From Dendrobium chrysotoxum (lineage: Eukaryota > Streptophyta > Magnoliopsida > Asparagales > Orchidaceae), in contig CM034312.1 in the NCBI GenBank assembly GCA_019925795.1, positions 24,331,914 to 24,395,913 of the forward strand: a stretch of DNA of 64,000 nt, given 5' to 3'. Numbering within the stretch: the first letter of the stretch is position 1; each line of letters opens with the position of its first letter. A program made the translations under genes and the position numbers. The notes beneath the pieces are model-generated. The model searched no databases and was not told the origin of the DNA. It saw only the letters and a program-made list of their open reading frames with translations. Shown one piece after another: positions 32,948 through 45,957 of this stretch.

Positions 32948-35900
32948 AATTTCTCAATGAATAAATATTTAATATGTGGAATTTCTCAATGAATAAATAA
33001 ATAAATAAGGCATTTCTCCCAAAAAAAAGAAAGCTCATTACAGCTTAATATACGGTATTTCACTAAGGGTTTATTTGAGGCAGCTTTCTCACTACTTTAT
33101 TTTCCAGACCAGTGCTACACATTGATTTGACTATAATTGTAAGGAAGGTGCTATCCAACTTTGTTAAAAAAAAATTACTCACAACAACTTAAAAAAAAAT
33201 TATTTTTACTAGGATAACTTTGCAACCACTTCTACAAAAATTACGGAGGCCCTAAACAGACCCCAAGTTACCTTATCAAGTTACCTTTATTTTAAGTGAG
33301 ATGTTTTATTTCTGAGTAAAATATCAGATTTTTGGTAAAAAAAGTTTTTTTTTTAATGTATTTCAGCAGAACCAAAAATAGATCTGAAATATGGTTGATT
33401 AATCTGCTGATTTGAAAACATATAATCTAAGATATCATATAATCTAAATAGAAGTTTCGGCCATAATTTCTTCTGCCACTGTATGGCACAACTTAAGAGG
33501 TGAATCAATTTGATAAATCCAGCATTCCTCGAAGAAAAAACTTCAATAAACTGAATATAAGCGTTCTTTAGTTTGGAAGTTACCAATGAGAAAACGCATC
33601 TTGGATGCAATGAAATTAAAAACTGTAAGTGGACGAAAGGGTAGAATCAATATGCTTACCATACTGTCTTGGATTCTCAAGTATATCCCTGAACATGCTG
33701 TATATATCCATGTGTACGAATTGGGATCCTTGAAGATTTGTATTGAGATTATGGAGCATCGGCCGAAGTTTGCTGTTGAAGTTGATCACAAGATTATTAA
33801 CCTCTGATGAGCAGTGGCTGGTCAAATTCTGAGAAAGAACGCATGGGATGCACCCCAACACTCCAACGTTCGCAATTATGAATCTTCGAGCTCCAAGGTT
33901 GTAAAGAGTCTGCATGAGAAAAATGAAAAATTTTCGTTTATCAAAGTAGAATTTTTAAACAAATATTCTGATAAGAGAAGGATAGAGTTTGATAACAGTT
34001 CTCACTTCAAGCTGATTAGAATAATGTTCAATCAGGAGATCAGAAAACTGATCCCCATCGTACTGAAAGCGTGTGTTGTAGTTTGGCATGAGATAGTTGT
34101 TAAGGTAATCATTGCTCCCAAATCCTATGAAAAATACGGAGCGTGCAATGAAGTCCGATGCCGTCTGTGCTCCAAAGATGTTACTGAACTGTTCCATTGT
34201 TGACGCAAAGTATCTGATTTGTTGGTTGAATGGTATTAAGCTCACCTGAATTCATAACACAAGCATATGGCGCAAGTGAGTAAATTGCGAATCCGAATAT
34301 TAACATTTTCTATAATGATAGGAAATAGTGAGCTTTAAGGCTGCTTGGTGTTGGCTGTTAGGAAGGGTGAATCAAATGCATATCAAAATACGGTATGCAA
34401 TGGTGATGATCAAAATATTCGTCCATGACATGACAGATTTTGTTACTGGTATATTTGGCCCAACTTCGTATCCCTTTGGTTCACTCTAACAAGTAGTCTT
34501 AGAGCAGATTGTTGGATTGAGATTGTGTGATTTGTGTGGTTTGTAACTCTTATAAGCCATTGGTAGATGCTATCATGGTTGATCAACGTTTAAGAGTATA
34601 TGAAAACCATGATATCCACATGTAGTTGAGCGAACTTTTGATGTATTGTATTTGTGCTTACAGTGGAGAGTGATGGATGGTTTGGAGTTCTCTCACATGA
34701 GAGGGAGATTGTTAAGGCACATCAGACATTAAGTTTAGTCCCATATTAGACATTCAAAAATATATTAACGTAGAAGTACCAAGAGATTAGCCCTCATGCA
34801 TAAACTGAAGCTTTTAAGTTGAAAATGATTGATAAATGGTCTATCTGCTCAACTTTGCCACTCCTTTGTTTCGCTGCCTAACCAGATCAATTACTCATAT
34901 TTTTACAACCATAGTTGAAGACTCCACCATGTTGAATGTATGAACCACTTAATCAAAGTAAAATCATCAGATCTAAAACACTCGTAGAGATACAAATCAA
35001 AGGAAAATTGAAGTAACATACACCAATAATAAGATGTGGTTTCAATGCAAAATATTTAAACATGCAAGTAAAGACCAACTTCTAGTATTTTAATATAAGA
35101 GCAGAAACAGAAACTAGAAAAGAAATAAATAAAAACTAGAGCAGACACAGAAAAATGACCATCGCTGAAACAAAATAGTACTGCTGCTTACAAAATTTCT
35201 GCCACTTATGTCCAAAATGCCTGCAGCAGCAGAGGCATAGTTAACTCCATTAATGGCATTATTTATGTTGCCAGAAACTTGGGAGAATGGAGGAATGAGC
35301 GGTAGACCAAGCAACTCACCTGCAAACACCAACATTCATTAATTAACAAGCATCGTTAAATCAACTGATACAGTTTGACTACCTTTTTGTGTTCAAACTT
35401 CAAAAATAAAGTTTGAAACTTGAATGTTCATAGGTACCTTAGCACATGTGAACATTTGATGCAGCAGTAGATTTACTGCAGGAACTCAGGAGGGCCCAAA
35501 TATATCAATGTCTTTGATAGGGATAGTTCATAGCTTTAAATGCATTGAAGACATAGCCACAGCATAGTAATGTCTTAATGCATTCATTGTTATTCAACTA
35601 CTCCATGCAAGAATATGTACAAAGATTCTTAGACTTAAATACTTCATCACCCAAATGCAAGAAGAAATTTTAATATACTGTAAAAAAAATAATTTTGTAT
35701 GAATTAAGACAATTTTCGTTAACAATGAAGAGAAGCTACTTTGCTGAAAGCACTGAATGAAATTTGTTTATTACATTTTCATCCAGAACTTAAGACATCT
35801 AGCAACCATAGCATTTTCCTTCAATATTTTACATGGCTAGTTTGCATATTTTGTAAAATATTCATTTGCATTTTATAATGTCACAAGCAATATAGTTAAA

Positions 35901-37381
35901 AAAATCATTTTGTAAATATTTAGAATTATCTAGCAAATATTTGAAAATTTTCTTACAAGAGAAAATTTAAATTAAATTTTAATTTCTAGCTATCATATTT
36001 TCTAAAGGCTACTAAGGTCATTTGATGCTTGCTCCATCATTAGGACAACTAGTTGAAAAAATCCTTCTTCTAAGGGTGGCCTGTTAGAAAAATAAATGAG
36101 AACAATACTATTACTGCTTCATGTGTGCATGCCATGCTTGGGTTGATTTTTTAATTCTATTGAATATAATTTATTTTAAATGAGAATAATAATATTACTT
36201 TTATGCATAAATATGAATATTTTTTTGATTAAAATAAGGAGAATTTACATAAGTACCATAACATTTTTTATTTATTTTTATACCCAATACTTAAATTTAA
36301 TATTTATTTATATAGTATCATAATATTTAAATCACATCAAAAATAATAATATAAAAAATATAAATATTTAAATATTAAATGAGTAAATATATAAAAACTT
36401 TGTTGTATGCATGTAAATTTTACTTTTTCTTTTTTTGAGAAATTGAGGGTCATGCCGAATATTTTCATCCATAAATTTTGATTACATAAATGTTACAAAT
36501 TTTAAATAAGAGAACTATCAAAAAATTGATAAAATAAAAAATATTACATTTATATCAAAGAAAAGAGTAAAAGCCAAATAAAAAAAAGCTCACTCATTGG
36601 GTCTTAAGAAGAAGATGACTTCCCTCATTAAAAATTAATAAAATTATATGAGTAAATCTCATTGATTGGTCAAAGGAAAAAACATTTTTAAAGATCATGA
36701 ATTTAAATTATTATTTATTTTTTAAAAAAATAAAATTATATTTATTATATTTACTATATGTACTATTTTGTGTAGAACAATTTGTTAAATTTGTATAGAA
36801 AATAATATTTAAAAATCCTCAACAGTATGCAGAACAAATACATACATTTCAATTATATTTGAACCATTTCAAAAAAAAAAAAAAAAGTTGTGAGTACTAA
36901 GCAAAGGATTCATAGAGCATTTTTCAGTTTTTCTATTAAAAAAATAAAATAAAAATATATTTAGAAATGATAAATGTTTTTTTGAAAAAAAAAAACAGAA
37001 TAGTGTTTTTTTTATTCGATAAATCTTCTTAATTTAATACTGATTTTTTTATATTTTATTTTTTGCTCGTAGACGGCGGAGGTACAGGTACTTACTAATC
37101 TCATCTGCAATGGTGTAGCCATTGGCGAACCGGCCGGTCGGGCCGCCGGCGAAGTCGATGCCGTAAGGCAAGTAGTTGGCTTTGGCTAAAGAAGGCAGGT
37201 TATTATTGTTGCCGTTGTCAATGAGGGAATCGCCGAACACAAACATCGCCGGCACTAATGCCCGCCGCTCGCCGCCGGCTGCTTCTTGAGCCGTCGAATA
37301 TGGAGCTAAAGCTTGCAAGAACAGGATGAAGAAAAGCATGAAGAGAGAAGATGCAAAGCTGAAGCTCGATAACGAAGCCAT
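31767..37381 (-). CDS. GDSL esterase/lipase paralogue, five exons, intact
   Basis: On the minus strand the exons are 37381-37096, 35319-35192, 34245-34006, 33909-33660 and 31993-31767, joining to 1131 bp (376 residues). All introns are GT-AG and the phases fit. The start is chosen so that the protein opens with a signal peptide (MASLSSFSFASSLFMLFFIL, then more hydrophobic residues to STAQ); the frame stays open upstream but lacks coding character. Family blocks: I GDSLIDNGNNN, II NYASAAAGI, III GSNDYLNN, V DAFHPTSAVN, with GCCGIGRNRGQ before block V. All catalytic residues are present. It shares intron positions with the plus-strand gene, so the two arose by local duplication with inversion. 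Introns 1 (1776 bp) and 4 (1666 bp) are much longer than in the paralogue, partly through MITEs. Confidence 0.93.
32670..32770. mobile_element. Tourist-like MITE in intron 4 of the minus-strand GDSL gene
   Basis: Terminal inverted repeats GGCTTCATTTGGG and GGCTTCGTTTGGGG (other strand) enclose CTGCTTT/AAAGCAG inner repeats; the whole 101 bp folds into one hairpin. It is flanked by TTT on both sides. Confidence 0.82.
32909..32945. repeat. (TA)n microsatellite
   Basis: An uninterrupted run of about 18 TA units in intron 4 of the minus-strand GDSL gene. Confidence 0.95.
33067..33263. mobile_element. Longer Tourist-like MITE (second subfamily) in intron 4
   Basis: Left end GGGTTTATTTGAGGCAGC; right end GGGGTCTGTTTAGGG on the other strand. 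Flanked by TAA and CAA. It shares its end type with 53531-53731 and 54861-55258. Confidence 0.65.
34500..34800. other. Probable copia LTR relic in intron 2 of the minus-strand GDSL gene
   Basis: GAGAGGGAGAT followed directly by TGTTAAGGCACATC (near 34698-34722) has the form of a polypurine tract plus LTR start, and AGTTTAGTCCCATATTAG is common in plant copia LTRs. No other end was found. Confidence 0.4.
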
Positions 37382-39308
37382 GGATGCTAGCTTGAGCAAC
37401 AAGAGCAGTGGTGCATGGATTAGAGACAGAGAGGGATTAGATATAGAGAGGACGAAGAGTGAGGAGCAGTGGGTGCTGCGGTAACAGGGAGGATTAAATG
37501 CATGTTGCTGTCCTTTTTCAGTTTTGCAGCAGAGTAAATGGGTGGGAAAAATTCGGTGCGATTTACAAAAAAAAAAATTTCTTTTGAGGAACAAAATCAT
37601 CAATAAAGATACTTTAAGATTGATAAAATGCAAGCTTTAATTAATGTTGGGCACATGTTCGTGCATTTCATGAAGGGTGGGGTTGGTTTATTCCGGAGCA
37701 AAATATCTGAAATGATTTTCTCAAATTCTCAATATCTGCAGGGGCAAAAATAGAAAGAAGACATTTCATCACTTTCCAAGATTTATTCTGAGTCGAAAAA
37801 AAAAACTTTAAATGAGGGCCGTTGGGGTTTTTTTCTCTTCAAACAAAATTCTCTTTCTTCGTTGTTATCTTTTTGAGAATATTGAGGTCAATTAAAATAA
37901 ATTTATACACATCATGCATGCAAAGCTTAAACTTAAAATTTCTTAATTGATAATCAAAGCTCTCAACTAACAGACAAAAAAGATTGCGTTATTCATTGTT
38001 ATCTAGTTGGCTTTGCTCTTTTTTTTTTTTTGCTTTTTGCTTTTTAAGCTAGTAATTTCTTTTTAGGTTTTCTATCAATCAAAATACATATTCCTTTTTT
38101 TTTTTTTTTTTGCTTTTTAAGCTAGCAATTTCTTTTAAGGCTTTCAATCAATCAAAATACATATTCCTAATAGATTATAAATTTGGCCGACTTGAATGAA
38201 ATTAAAATCTCAAGACGGCAACTCTCTCTCCCTGATTACCTGTGTCTCTCTTATCATCGCTACCCTAGCCAAAACCATCACTATTATTCTTCTCTCGAGC
38301 ACGAATTCTATCAATAAAGAAGAATCAAATGATTCAAGTGGAGTTTTTTTGTCACATACCAATAAGAAAGACTCATGCTACGGGTTATTTCATGTCATAA
38401 ATAAATACGGACACTCAAAAAATCCGTTGGACAACCAGATTCACATCTTTCACAACCTACCTAATTCTCGGTTCTTGGTGCAGAAGCAATTTGTTTAGCT
38501 TTACATTCGACCCAAGGTATCATTTCCCATACCTCTTTGATCCAATCACCTTACCACCTTAACCCTCAACTAGCCTTAACATCATCAATCTCTGAAACAT
38601 TGTCCTAATCCTCATCCCCATGCAAGCAACAATATTCAAGTTGTCTATCATGACCCTGGCCTTCTCCTTCCAAAAACCCTTCACAATCATATCATGTGAT
38701 CGATCACAATGTGATATTTTTGTATTTATTTTTTAAATTCATGCTTAATTTTCATTGCCTTATCATTTTTTTCTAATTTGCCTCTTTAAGCATTATTCAA
38801 ATTTCAATCGTGCTATTGACCTAATGAGTTGATCATGTGACTTATCTGTGGCTCACTATTAATTTGATAATTATAATCATATGTGGGTGTCATTTAAACT
38901 GGATTATTAAATACATCTACTAATTACTCTTATGACAAAAAAATAATAAAGATAATATTTTGTGTTAAACTAATTAGGAGCTTAATTACATAGAGAGAAA
39001 GTCAAAAGGGACAACTAAAGAAGACTCAATTGCAAAGTCTAGGCTCAAGCTTCCCCAAAGTCGAATCTTCATTTGGTTTTATCATAACATTGAATAAGTC
39101 CATATTTATATAGAATGTCAAAAACTGATGAATGAAAACTAAAAATGATAAAATTGTATTTATATATTATTCTTGATTATTTATACTTTTTGGAAATTTA
39201 TTTTTTTTATTTTCTACTATTTCTTTTTTGGTATTTATTTTTATATAAATTATAATAATTAATAATCATGTCTTAAAATTTTACTTAATTTTATAATTGA
39301 TTGATAAT
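37382..39308. other. Intergenic DNA upstream of the minus-strand GDSL gene
   Basis: It holds the promoter region of the minus-strand gene (no clear TATA box seen), a T-rich duplicated segment (38020-38168) and otherwise AT-rich DNA. A 100-codon frame at 38196-38498 lacks any recognisable domain and is probably chance. Confidence 0.5.
38020..38168 (+). repeat. Two-copy tandem repeat with T tracts
   Basis: GCTTTTTAAGCTAG(T/C)AATTTC ... ATCAATCAAAATACATATTCC occurs twice (from about 38039 and from 38113), each preceded by a run of T. The unit is about 75 bp. Confidence 0.85.
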
Positions 39309-39988
39309 TATTGCGGACTGGAACATTCGCGACGGTAGAGAGAGATATAATTTAGCATCTTAGCTTTATACAAAGATCCGACACACAAACAGATAAAAAA
39401 GTAGGAGTGTACCATTTATAAGAGACACTAGAGTTTTTACATGGAAACCCCTGAAAATGTGGAAAAACTACGAGGCCTTGCTTAGTTTAAATGAATCCAC
39501 TAGTATTTGCAGTTGATTACAAATGAGACCCTTCCTTGGGGGGAAGACCTTCGCTCGATGTAGAAAATATACATCATATAGAGTGCATTACATAATGTTA
39601 GTTGGAAGAATCAATGTTGATATATTCGTTTGGTCGGAAGGACCATAGTTGGGAAGCGATGTAGGCTAGAAGGATTGTCGTCGGATGTGTTATGATTTGG
39701 GTACATTTGTTTATTCAAGTAAAATCTAATCCAAGTTATATTTTTGATGATTACAAAAGTTTATTGTTTGTTTTATTCTTCTCCTAACAATTATTTGAGT
39801 TTTTTTGTGTGTACTAAAGTATTTTTCAGGAAATTCACACTCTAGATTGCTGAAGACTTCAAGTTCACTTGTTCGCTGTAAATAAAGTCTATAAATTTTC
39901 TTTTTCTTGAGTCTGAGAGTGTGTGATTGTAAGTTGGATAACTGTACACACACACAATAGGGGAGTAAAAAGTTTAAATTTTTAAACT

Positions 39989-40497
39989 GATCGTACAGTA
40001 CGATTTGATATCGTACGGGACGATCTGTAGAATATGTCCTCCAGATAGAACCCATATAGCAAGAAAATTTTTCTAAGGCATGTTCGTACAGTACGAATAC
40101 TATTCGTACATGAGTTTTTATTATACGAACTGCTCAAAATTGGGTTCGTCCAAGGGTTCGTACGGGACGAACTGATCAGACGAAGCGCTCTGTTCGATTC
40201 ATCCAAGGGTTCGTATGGGACAAACTGTTCGTACGAAGCTCACTGACTTGATCGTTCAAGGGTTCGTATGGGACGAACGGTTCATACGAAGCTCACTGAC
40301 TTGATCGTCCAAGGGTTCATCCATGACGAAATAGTCGTACGAAGCGCTCTGACTTGATCGTCCAAGAGTTCGTACGGGATGAATTGTTCGTACGAACGGC
40401 TCTGACTTGTTCGTCTTATGAGTCGTACGGGACGAATTGTTCGATGTTTTGAACTATTCGTACAGTACGATCGGCGATCGTACGGGACGATCGGTAC
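39989..40497. repeat. CGTAC-type palindromes and 60-bp tandem units in the second Sirevirus-like LTR
   Basis: The array begins with ATCGTACAGTACGAT and ATCGTACGGGACGAT, then forms tandem units of roughly 60 bp containing CCAAGGGTTCGTACGGGACG, TTCGTACGAAGC and GACTTGATCG (about 40140-40440). The motif core matches the other Sirevirus LTR; the spacers do not. Confidence 0.85.
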
Positions 40498-40685
40498 GGA
40501 CTAAACTTGTGTGGGCTCCGAAAATTCGGCCCCGGCCTCCGCCCGACTTTTATGCTTTCGAGGGGGAGTTTTAACGGAATAGGTTCCGGGGTAAATTTTG
40601 GAAGGCAGATGGGTTTGTAGATAAGACACTACCCAGAGATTTTGCCCTCATTTTGCGAGGACTTTATAATCTGAGTTCTGGTTTC

Positions 40686-40707
40686 CTATAGGCGCAAGCC
40701 CCTATAG
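40686..40707 (-). other. Conserved short hairpin in the family-B solo LTR
   Basis: Minus-strand stem CTATAGG / CCTATAG with loop GGCTTGCG, identical to 27916-27937. Confidence 0.75.
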
Positions 40708-42179
40708 TTAATTACCCCTCCCGGTCACGAGAGAGAACTTTTGATTAAGGCTAGTCGTCAATCAGATACGTAGGAGGTACGTACATCTGGCATATAGTAG
40801 CAGCATGGGTTTGGGTGTAGGAAATTTTAAGGATTGATATTTTAAAATTAGAAATTTCACCATCTTGCACTTAAAGCAGATGGTGGGGGAATGGATGATA
40901 GACCCGATCAAGATCCCATGGTTCCGTCATCCCGGGCCATCGTGGTCCTTGGTCTACTTAGTCAGAGGAGGTAGTCGACCTAACTTAACAGAAGGATCCT
41001 TATCAGCAGCCATGGGTTACTTCGTCCAAGGGTACCTTGTAGACCTGGGGGGAGTGTTTGTCTAAGAAAACAAATTTGAATCCACCTTAGCCAATAGAGG
41101 GCTTTGTGCCCTATCGATCATATCCTATTGATTCATATCTCAAGGATTTGATGCCATTGGGGAGCATACGGGCTCTAGCCATAACCATAATAAAATGGTG
41201 CCATTTGGCGGCGACCACCTGGTTTAGAGGGCCCCGAGTCATAACCGTTTCTCCTGCAGTGTCATTTGCGACGAAATTACCGGTTAGAGGACTCATACCA
41301 CATCCTTGCTGGCAGGAGATTATTTGAGAATAGATCCTAGTGATATTTTCGACCAGGCATTAGCTCTATGTGAGCTGAAGTAGCTTTCAATTTGTCCACC
41401 TCGGCAAACTATTGCGGAGGGTGGATGGATTTGCATTAAGTGATTTGATGGATTATTTTTAATTTTAAATATTTGAAATTTAGGATTTTTGGATTTTTGG
41501 ATTTTGTGAGAATTTGGGTGGCATTTGAAAGTATTTGTGAATGAACCCCTCCGGTTGAGTTTTGAGTTCAACACGGCCATCATCGGGGTGTCTGGGGTCA
41601 TTCACATTTATGGATTGAACCTTGTCCACTCTGTCGAGCTGCCGACAGAGGATCAGGTTTCGTAGGCTTTGTGCCTTTGTAAGTGAATTTTCTTGATTAT
41701 AGGCCTTGAAGGCCTAATATGAACGTATAAAATAAATATCTCAGTCGACCCCGTGACTGTATATTCGTTCAATAGTTCGAGCCGTATCAACTCCTATCTA
41801 CCTGAATAGAAGGATCGGGCTCGAACTTGAATTCACTTATTGACCCGCACAGCATCCCTAGACGTCACGTATGTACCAATAACACGCTCACCGGGGCCCA
41901 TGCGAATGTTTGGGGGTATTTTATAATTATTGATTGAACCTTGTCGACTCCTATCTACCTGCATAGGAGGATCGGGTTTAAATTTATTGACCCGTGTAGC
42001 ATCCCTAGACGTCATGTGTGTACCAATAACACGCTCGTTGGGGCCCGTACGTGTTTTGATTGCATATCCCCCCTTTTTGTGTTCCTATGTGTATACAAAT
42101 TAAGGTGCACGTACGGGGGATACTTTTGAAATATTTGTGAACGCATTCTATCCGCTTGCGTGAATGTTACAGATCCGGT

Positions 42180-42545
42180 GGCGTTGCGTTGTATGAGTTT
42201 TATTTGGGGATTTGCACGCCTTCTGTCTGCTTGTACGAGTGTTGTAGATCCGGTGGCGTTGTAACTTGTGGATGCCTTCTGTCTGCTTGTACGAGTGTTG
42301 CAGATCTGGTGGCGTTGTAACTTGTGGACGCCTTCTGTCTTCTTATACGAGTGTTGCAGATCCGGTGGCATTGTAACTTGTGGACGCCTTCTGTCTTCTT
42401 GTACGAGTGTTGCAGATCCGGTGGTGTTGTAACTTGTGGACGGCTTCTGTCTGCTTGTACGAGTGTTATAGATCTGGTGGCGTTGTAACTTGTGGACGCC
42501 TTATGTCTGCTTGTACGAGTGTTGCAGATCCGGTGGCGTGGCACT
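42180..42545 (-). repeat. 57-bp minisatellite in the family-B solo LTR
   Basis: Six to seven copies with period about 57 containing GTTGCAGATCCGGTGGCGTT and GTGGACGCCTTCTGTCTGC. The matching place in the other family-B LTR (about 26590-26650) has a single unit, so the expansion is specific to this copy. Confidence 0.9.
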
Positions 42546-45500
42546 ACGGGATGCCCGTTGTCTTGTACAGGTAGACTGTCGTACACTACTTGTTGCTTTA
42601 TGCATGTAGGTTGTAGTGCACTAACGAATCTCCTGCTTCGAATCGTAGGCATTCACATTGGATGTAGTCACTTTGCACTTGTAGACAACACATCAGGTAT
42701 ACAATGGATCTTCTGTAGCATCTTGTAAGGGCTCATATCTGTTGCAGCTCTCTTCTGTATTTTCCCATATACTTTCGCTTGTAGTTGACGCACTGGGGGT
42801 ACAACAGATCTTCTATGATAGCTCATAGACAATATCTAGTATGTGTAGTGGACCTGCCCTACAGCAACCCGTAGGTATTTATATTTACTGCATATTGTTT
42901 TCCCTTGGTTGCAATGGATCGACGTATTCGCTGGCCATTAAATGATAGTTGATCATAGGGTGTTGCAACATCTATTGCATACTACCGATTAACACTTGTA
43001 GGCTTGTTGTGATTGTGGTGATTCTCATGTCATTGCCGACAGATGTTTGTATCTACAATAGTTCTCCTTGCATCTTCTTGTAGGCAACATATTGGATATA
43101 TAATGGGTGTCCTACGGCAGCTCGTAGGTACTGTATATTTATATTTGTTGTATTCTTTATGCATTCGGCTACGATCTTGGATCTTCTTGCCATACATCTG
43201 CTATTGCTATATGTGGTTGTAGTGTGTACATTTGTATTGGTAGAGAAACTGTATATTGTAGATCCTATATCCTTGCAAATGACACTCTACATAAGTATCC
43301 ATATATATTGGAAATTCATCATATTTGCAGCACATCTTCTGTTTGTCATTTGTATGTGAGTTGATGCACTCGTATGTGACTTATCATTGATTATTGATTG
43401 AGCAATATTCATTGTCAGCACCTTCTTGTATATCAGCTAGTAAATCATCACCTTCATCGGCAGATTATCATGCTCGTTGTATTTTGACATTTAATGTTTG
43501 TAGGCAACTACTATATTCGTCTACGAGATGGTTTCCATTAATTGGAAGGGAGCTCTGGTATTCACTGCAAGTTATGGTTGCTTGCATATGCATCTATCAC
43601 ATATCTTTCCATTGTTGATTGGCAAACTCCTACCTTCGTCAATAGCTTTTCTGTGTGTATTGATTGGTGACTTTCTACACCGCTTGTACATGTTCCAATG
43701 CTCGTAGGGACAACTGTAGATGCTGATATGTAGACTAATGTCGATTTTTCTGGACACTGTAATACTCATCATCTGTTGATGGCCCTCACTTACAAATATG
43801 TTAGTATCTGTGATGGATCCCTGGCTTCATTGTACACATTAGTTGACGAATTAGTACGTCCATTGTGTATCAGTCTTTAATGCCTGTAGGGGACTGAGAT
43901 ACTTGCTGGTAGTTTGATTTGTTGGTTGTAGAAGTATCATGACCCCTAGTAGATTGTAGGGATATCCCAATATTTATTGGATGAGTATGAGCGTTGTTCG
44001 CTAGTCACCACCATTTACATGTGTATTCAACATATGCATTTTGTGGAGAAGTTGTTAGATTCCTCTACCTTGCTTATGAATATATTCCTCATGAGTAATT
44101 CATCGTATGCATCAGAGCTTCTTTATTACTTGATTTATTTGCATGCAAAAGTGATACAAGAGTCACACATTAGTCACTACCACTTGTATATGGTTTGCAC
44201 CAGTTGTTGAGACGCTTTTGTGCATAACAAATCTTTCATTTGACTTTTGTTTGAATACTTGGTATTTGCAAAGTCCATTTTCTCGTACATCTATTTGAAT
44301 TCAAGATTTGTGTGTTTGCTCAAGTCAAGTTCATGTTCAAAATGAACTTTTCTCATTCGTTCAAGTCCTATGTGTCCTTGCAAGCTCAAGCTCCACCTGA
44401 TGTTATACAGTATGACTTCAACATTCATTTCTAATTCAATTGGAATGAATTCCCTACGGTCCAACATTGATTCAAGTCTGAGTTCTGTTCCAGTTCATAT
44501 TGTTCTCTTGCAAGTTCAAGTCTTCATGATTTATTCAAGTTCAAATTTATTTAGGTTTGAATTCATTTAGATCAATTACATAAGGTTCACAAGTCCCTTA
44601 TAGTCCAAAATTTTTTCAAATCAGGTCTAAGTTCACACAAAATTTCGGCAGCATTCCGACATCTCTCCTGTTTAGGGGAAATTACGAAAAACTGGGCCTT
44701 TCCCACCATGCTAAGAAAAGCGTGTATGGTAGGTGCCCTCTTTCGAGGACACCGCGGCCGTGTAAAGTTTTTATCCCCACCATGCTAAAAAAAGCGTGTA
44801 TGGGTCTTCGATAGGTACCTGCATTGAAAGAGCACAGTTTGCTTTCCCCGTAGGTACAGAGCCGCGTACGGGTACTTAAGAGTTGTCCCGGCCATGCTAA
44901 AAAAAGCGTGCACCAGGCTAACCCACCTCGTCGTAGGTGTCGCACCGAGTTCCCTTTCCACCACGCTAAGAAAAGCGTGTATGGGAGATTTGCCGGCCTG
45001 ACACGAATGCCGAGGATAGGATTTTAGGTGATTACCCGCTTCGTTGCAAACCTCGCGACGCACTTCCTCCCACCACGCTAAGAAAAGTGTGTATAGGTGG
45101 TCGTTTTGTCACGCTGCAAGCCTCGAGGCAGGTTCTCAGAGTTTTTAGGTTGGAGGGTTATACATTTGCGACCGGCGGTGGTGGCTCGTGGATTGAGGCA
45201 AGAGAGCACTCACTTTTTCTTTTCCTCTTTTTTTTGGAAGCATACTTAATTTATAATTAATTATAAATCAGTTGTAATTAGTTATGTTAAATCTATAACT
45301 AATTACATTTAATTTAAGATTAATTATAAATTAATTAGATTTAATTTATAATTAATTAAAAACTAAGTATAATTAATTATAGTTAATATATAATTAATTA
45401 TATTTTATTTTAAAATTAATTATAAATTAATTAAACTCAATTTATAATTAATTTCAAAACTAATTATAATTAACCACATTTAGTGTATAATTGATTATAT

Positions 45501-45901
45501 TCAATTTGGAATTAATTATGAATGAAATAGTTTTAATTTATGATTAATTTAAAACTAATTATAATTAATTACATTTTAATATATAATTAATTATATTTAA
45601 GTTAAGATTAATTATAAATTAATTGAATTTAACTTATAACTAATTAAAAATTAATTATAATTAGTCATATTTAATTTATAACTAATCATATTTAATTTAA
45701 TTAATTATAAATTAGTTGGATTTTATTTAAGATTAATTATAAACAAACTATAATTAATCCTAAATAATAATAATAATAATTAAATAATTAAATAAAACTA
45801 CTTAAAACCTATACTAGAGATCGGCTGGAGCTTGCAGGTAGGGGAGATCGGTCGCAGATGGGGGTGCGGCTTGCGATTCGGCCAGATAGGGAGAACTCCT
45901 T

Positions 45902-45902
<1 letters not shown>

Positions 45903-45954
<52 letters not shown>
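45903..45954. repeat. (CT)n microsatellite
   Basis: About 25 CT units in the GC-rich part of the family-B solo LTR. A shorter GA/CT run lies at the matching position of the other copy (23396-23418). Confidence 0.95.

Positions 45955-45957
<3 letters not shown>

Noticed and set aside
38196..38498. 100-codon plus-strand ORF upstream of the GDSL gene
   Set aside because: No recognisable domain, AT-rich surroundings, no conserved neighbour; it is likely random.
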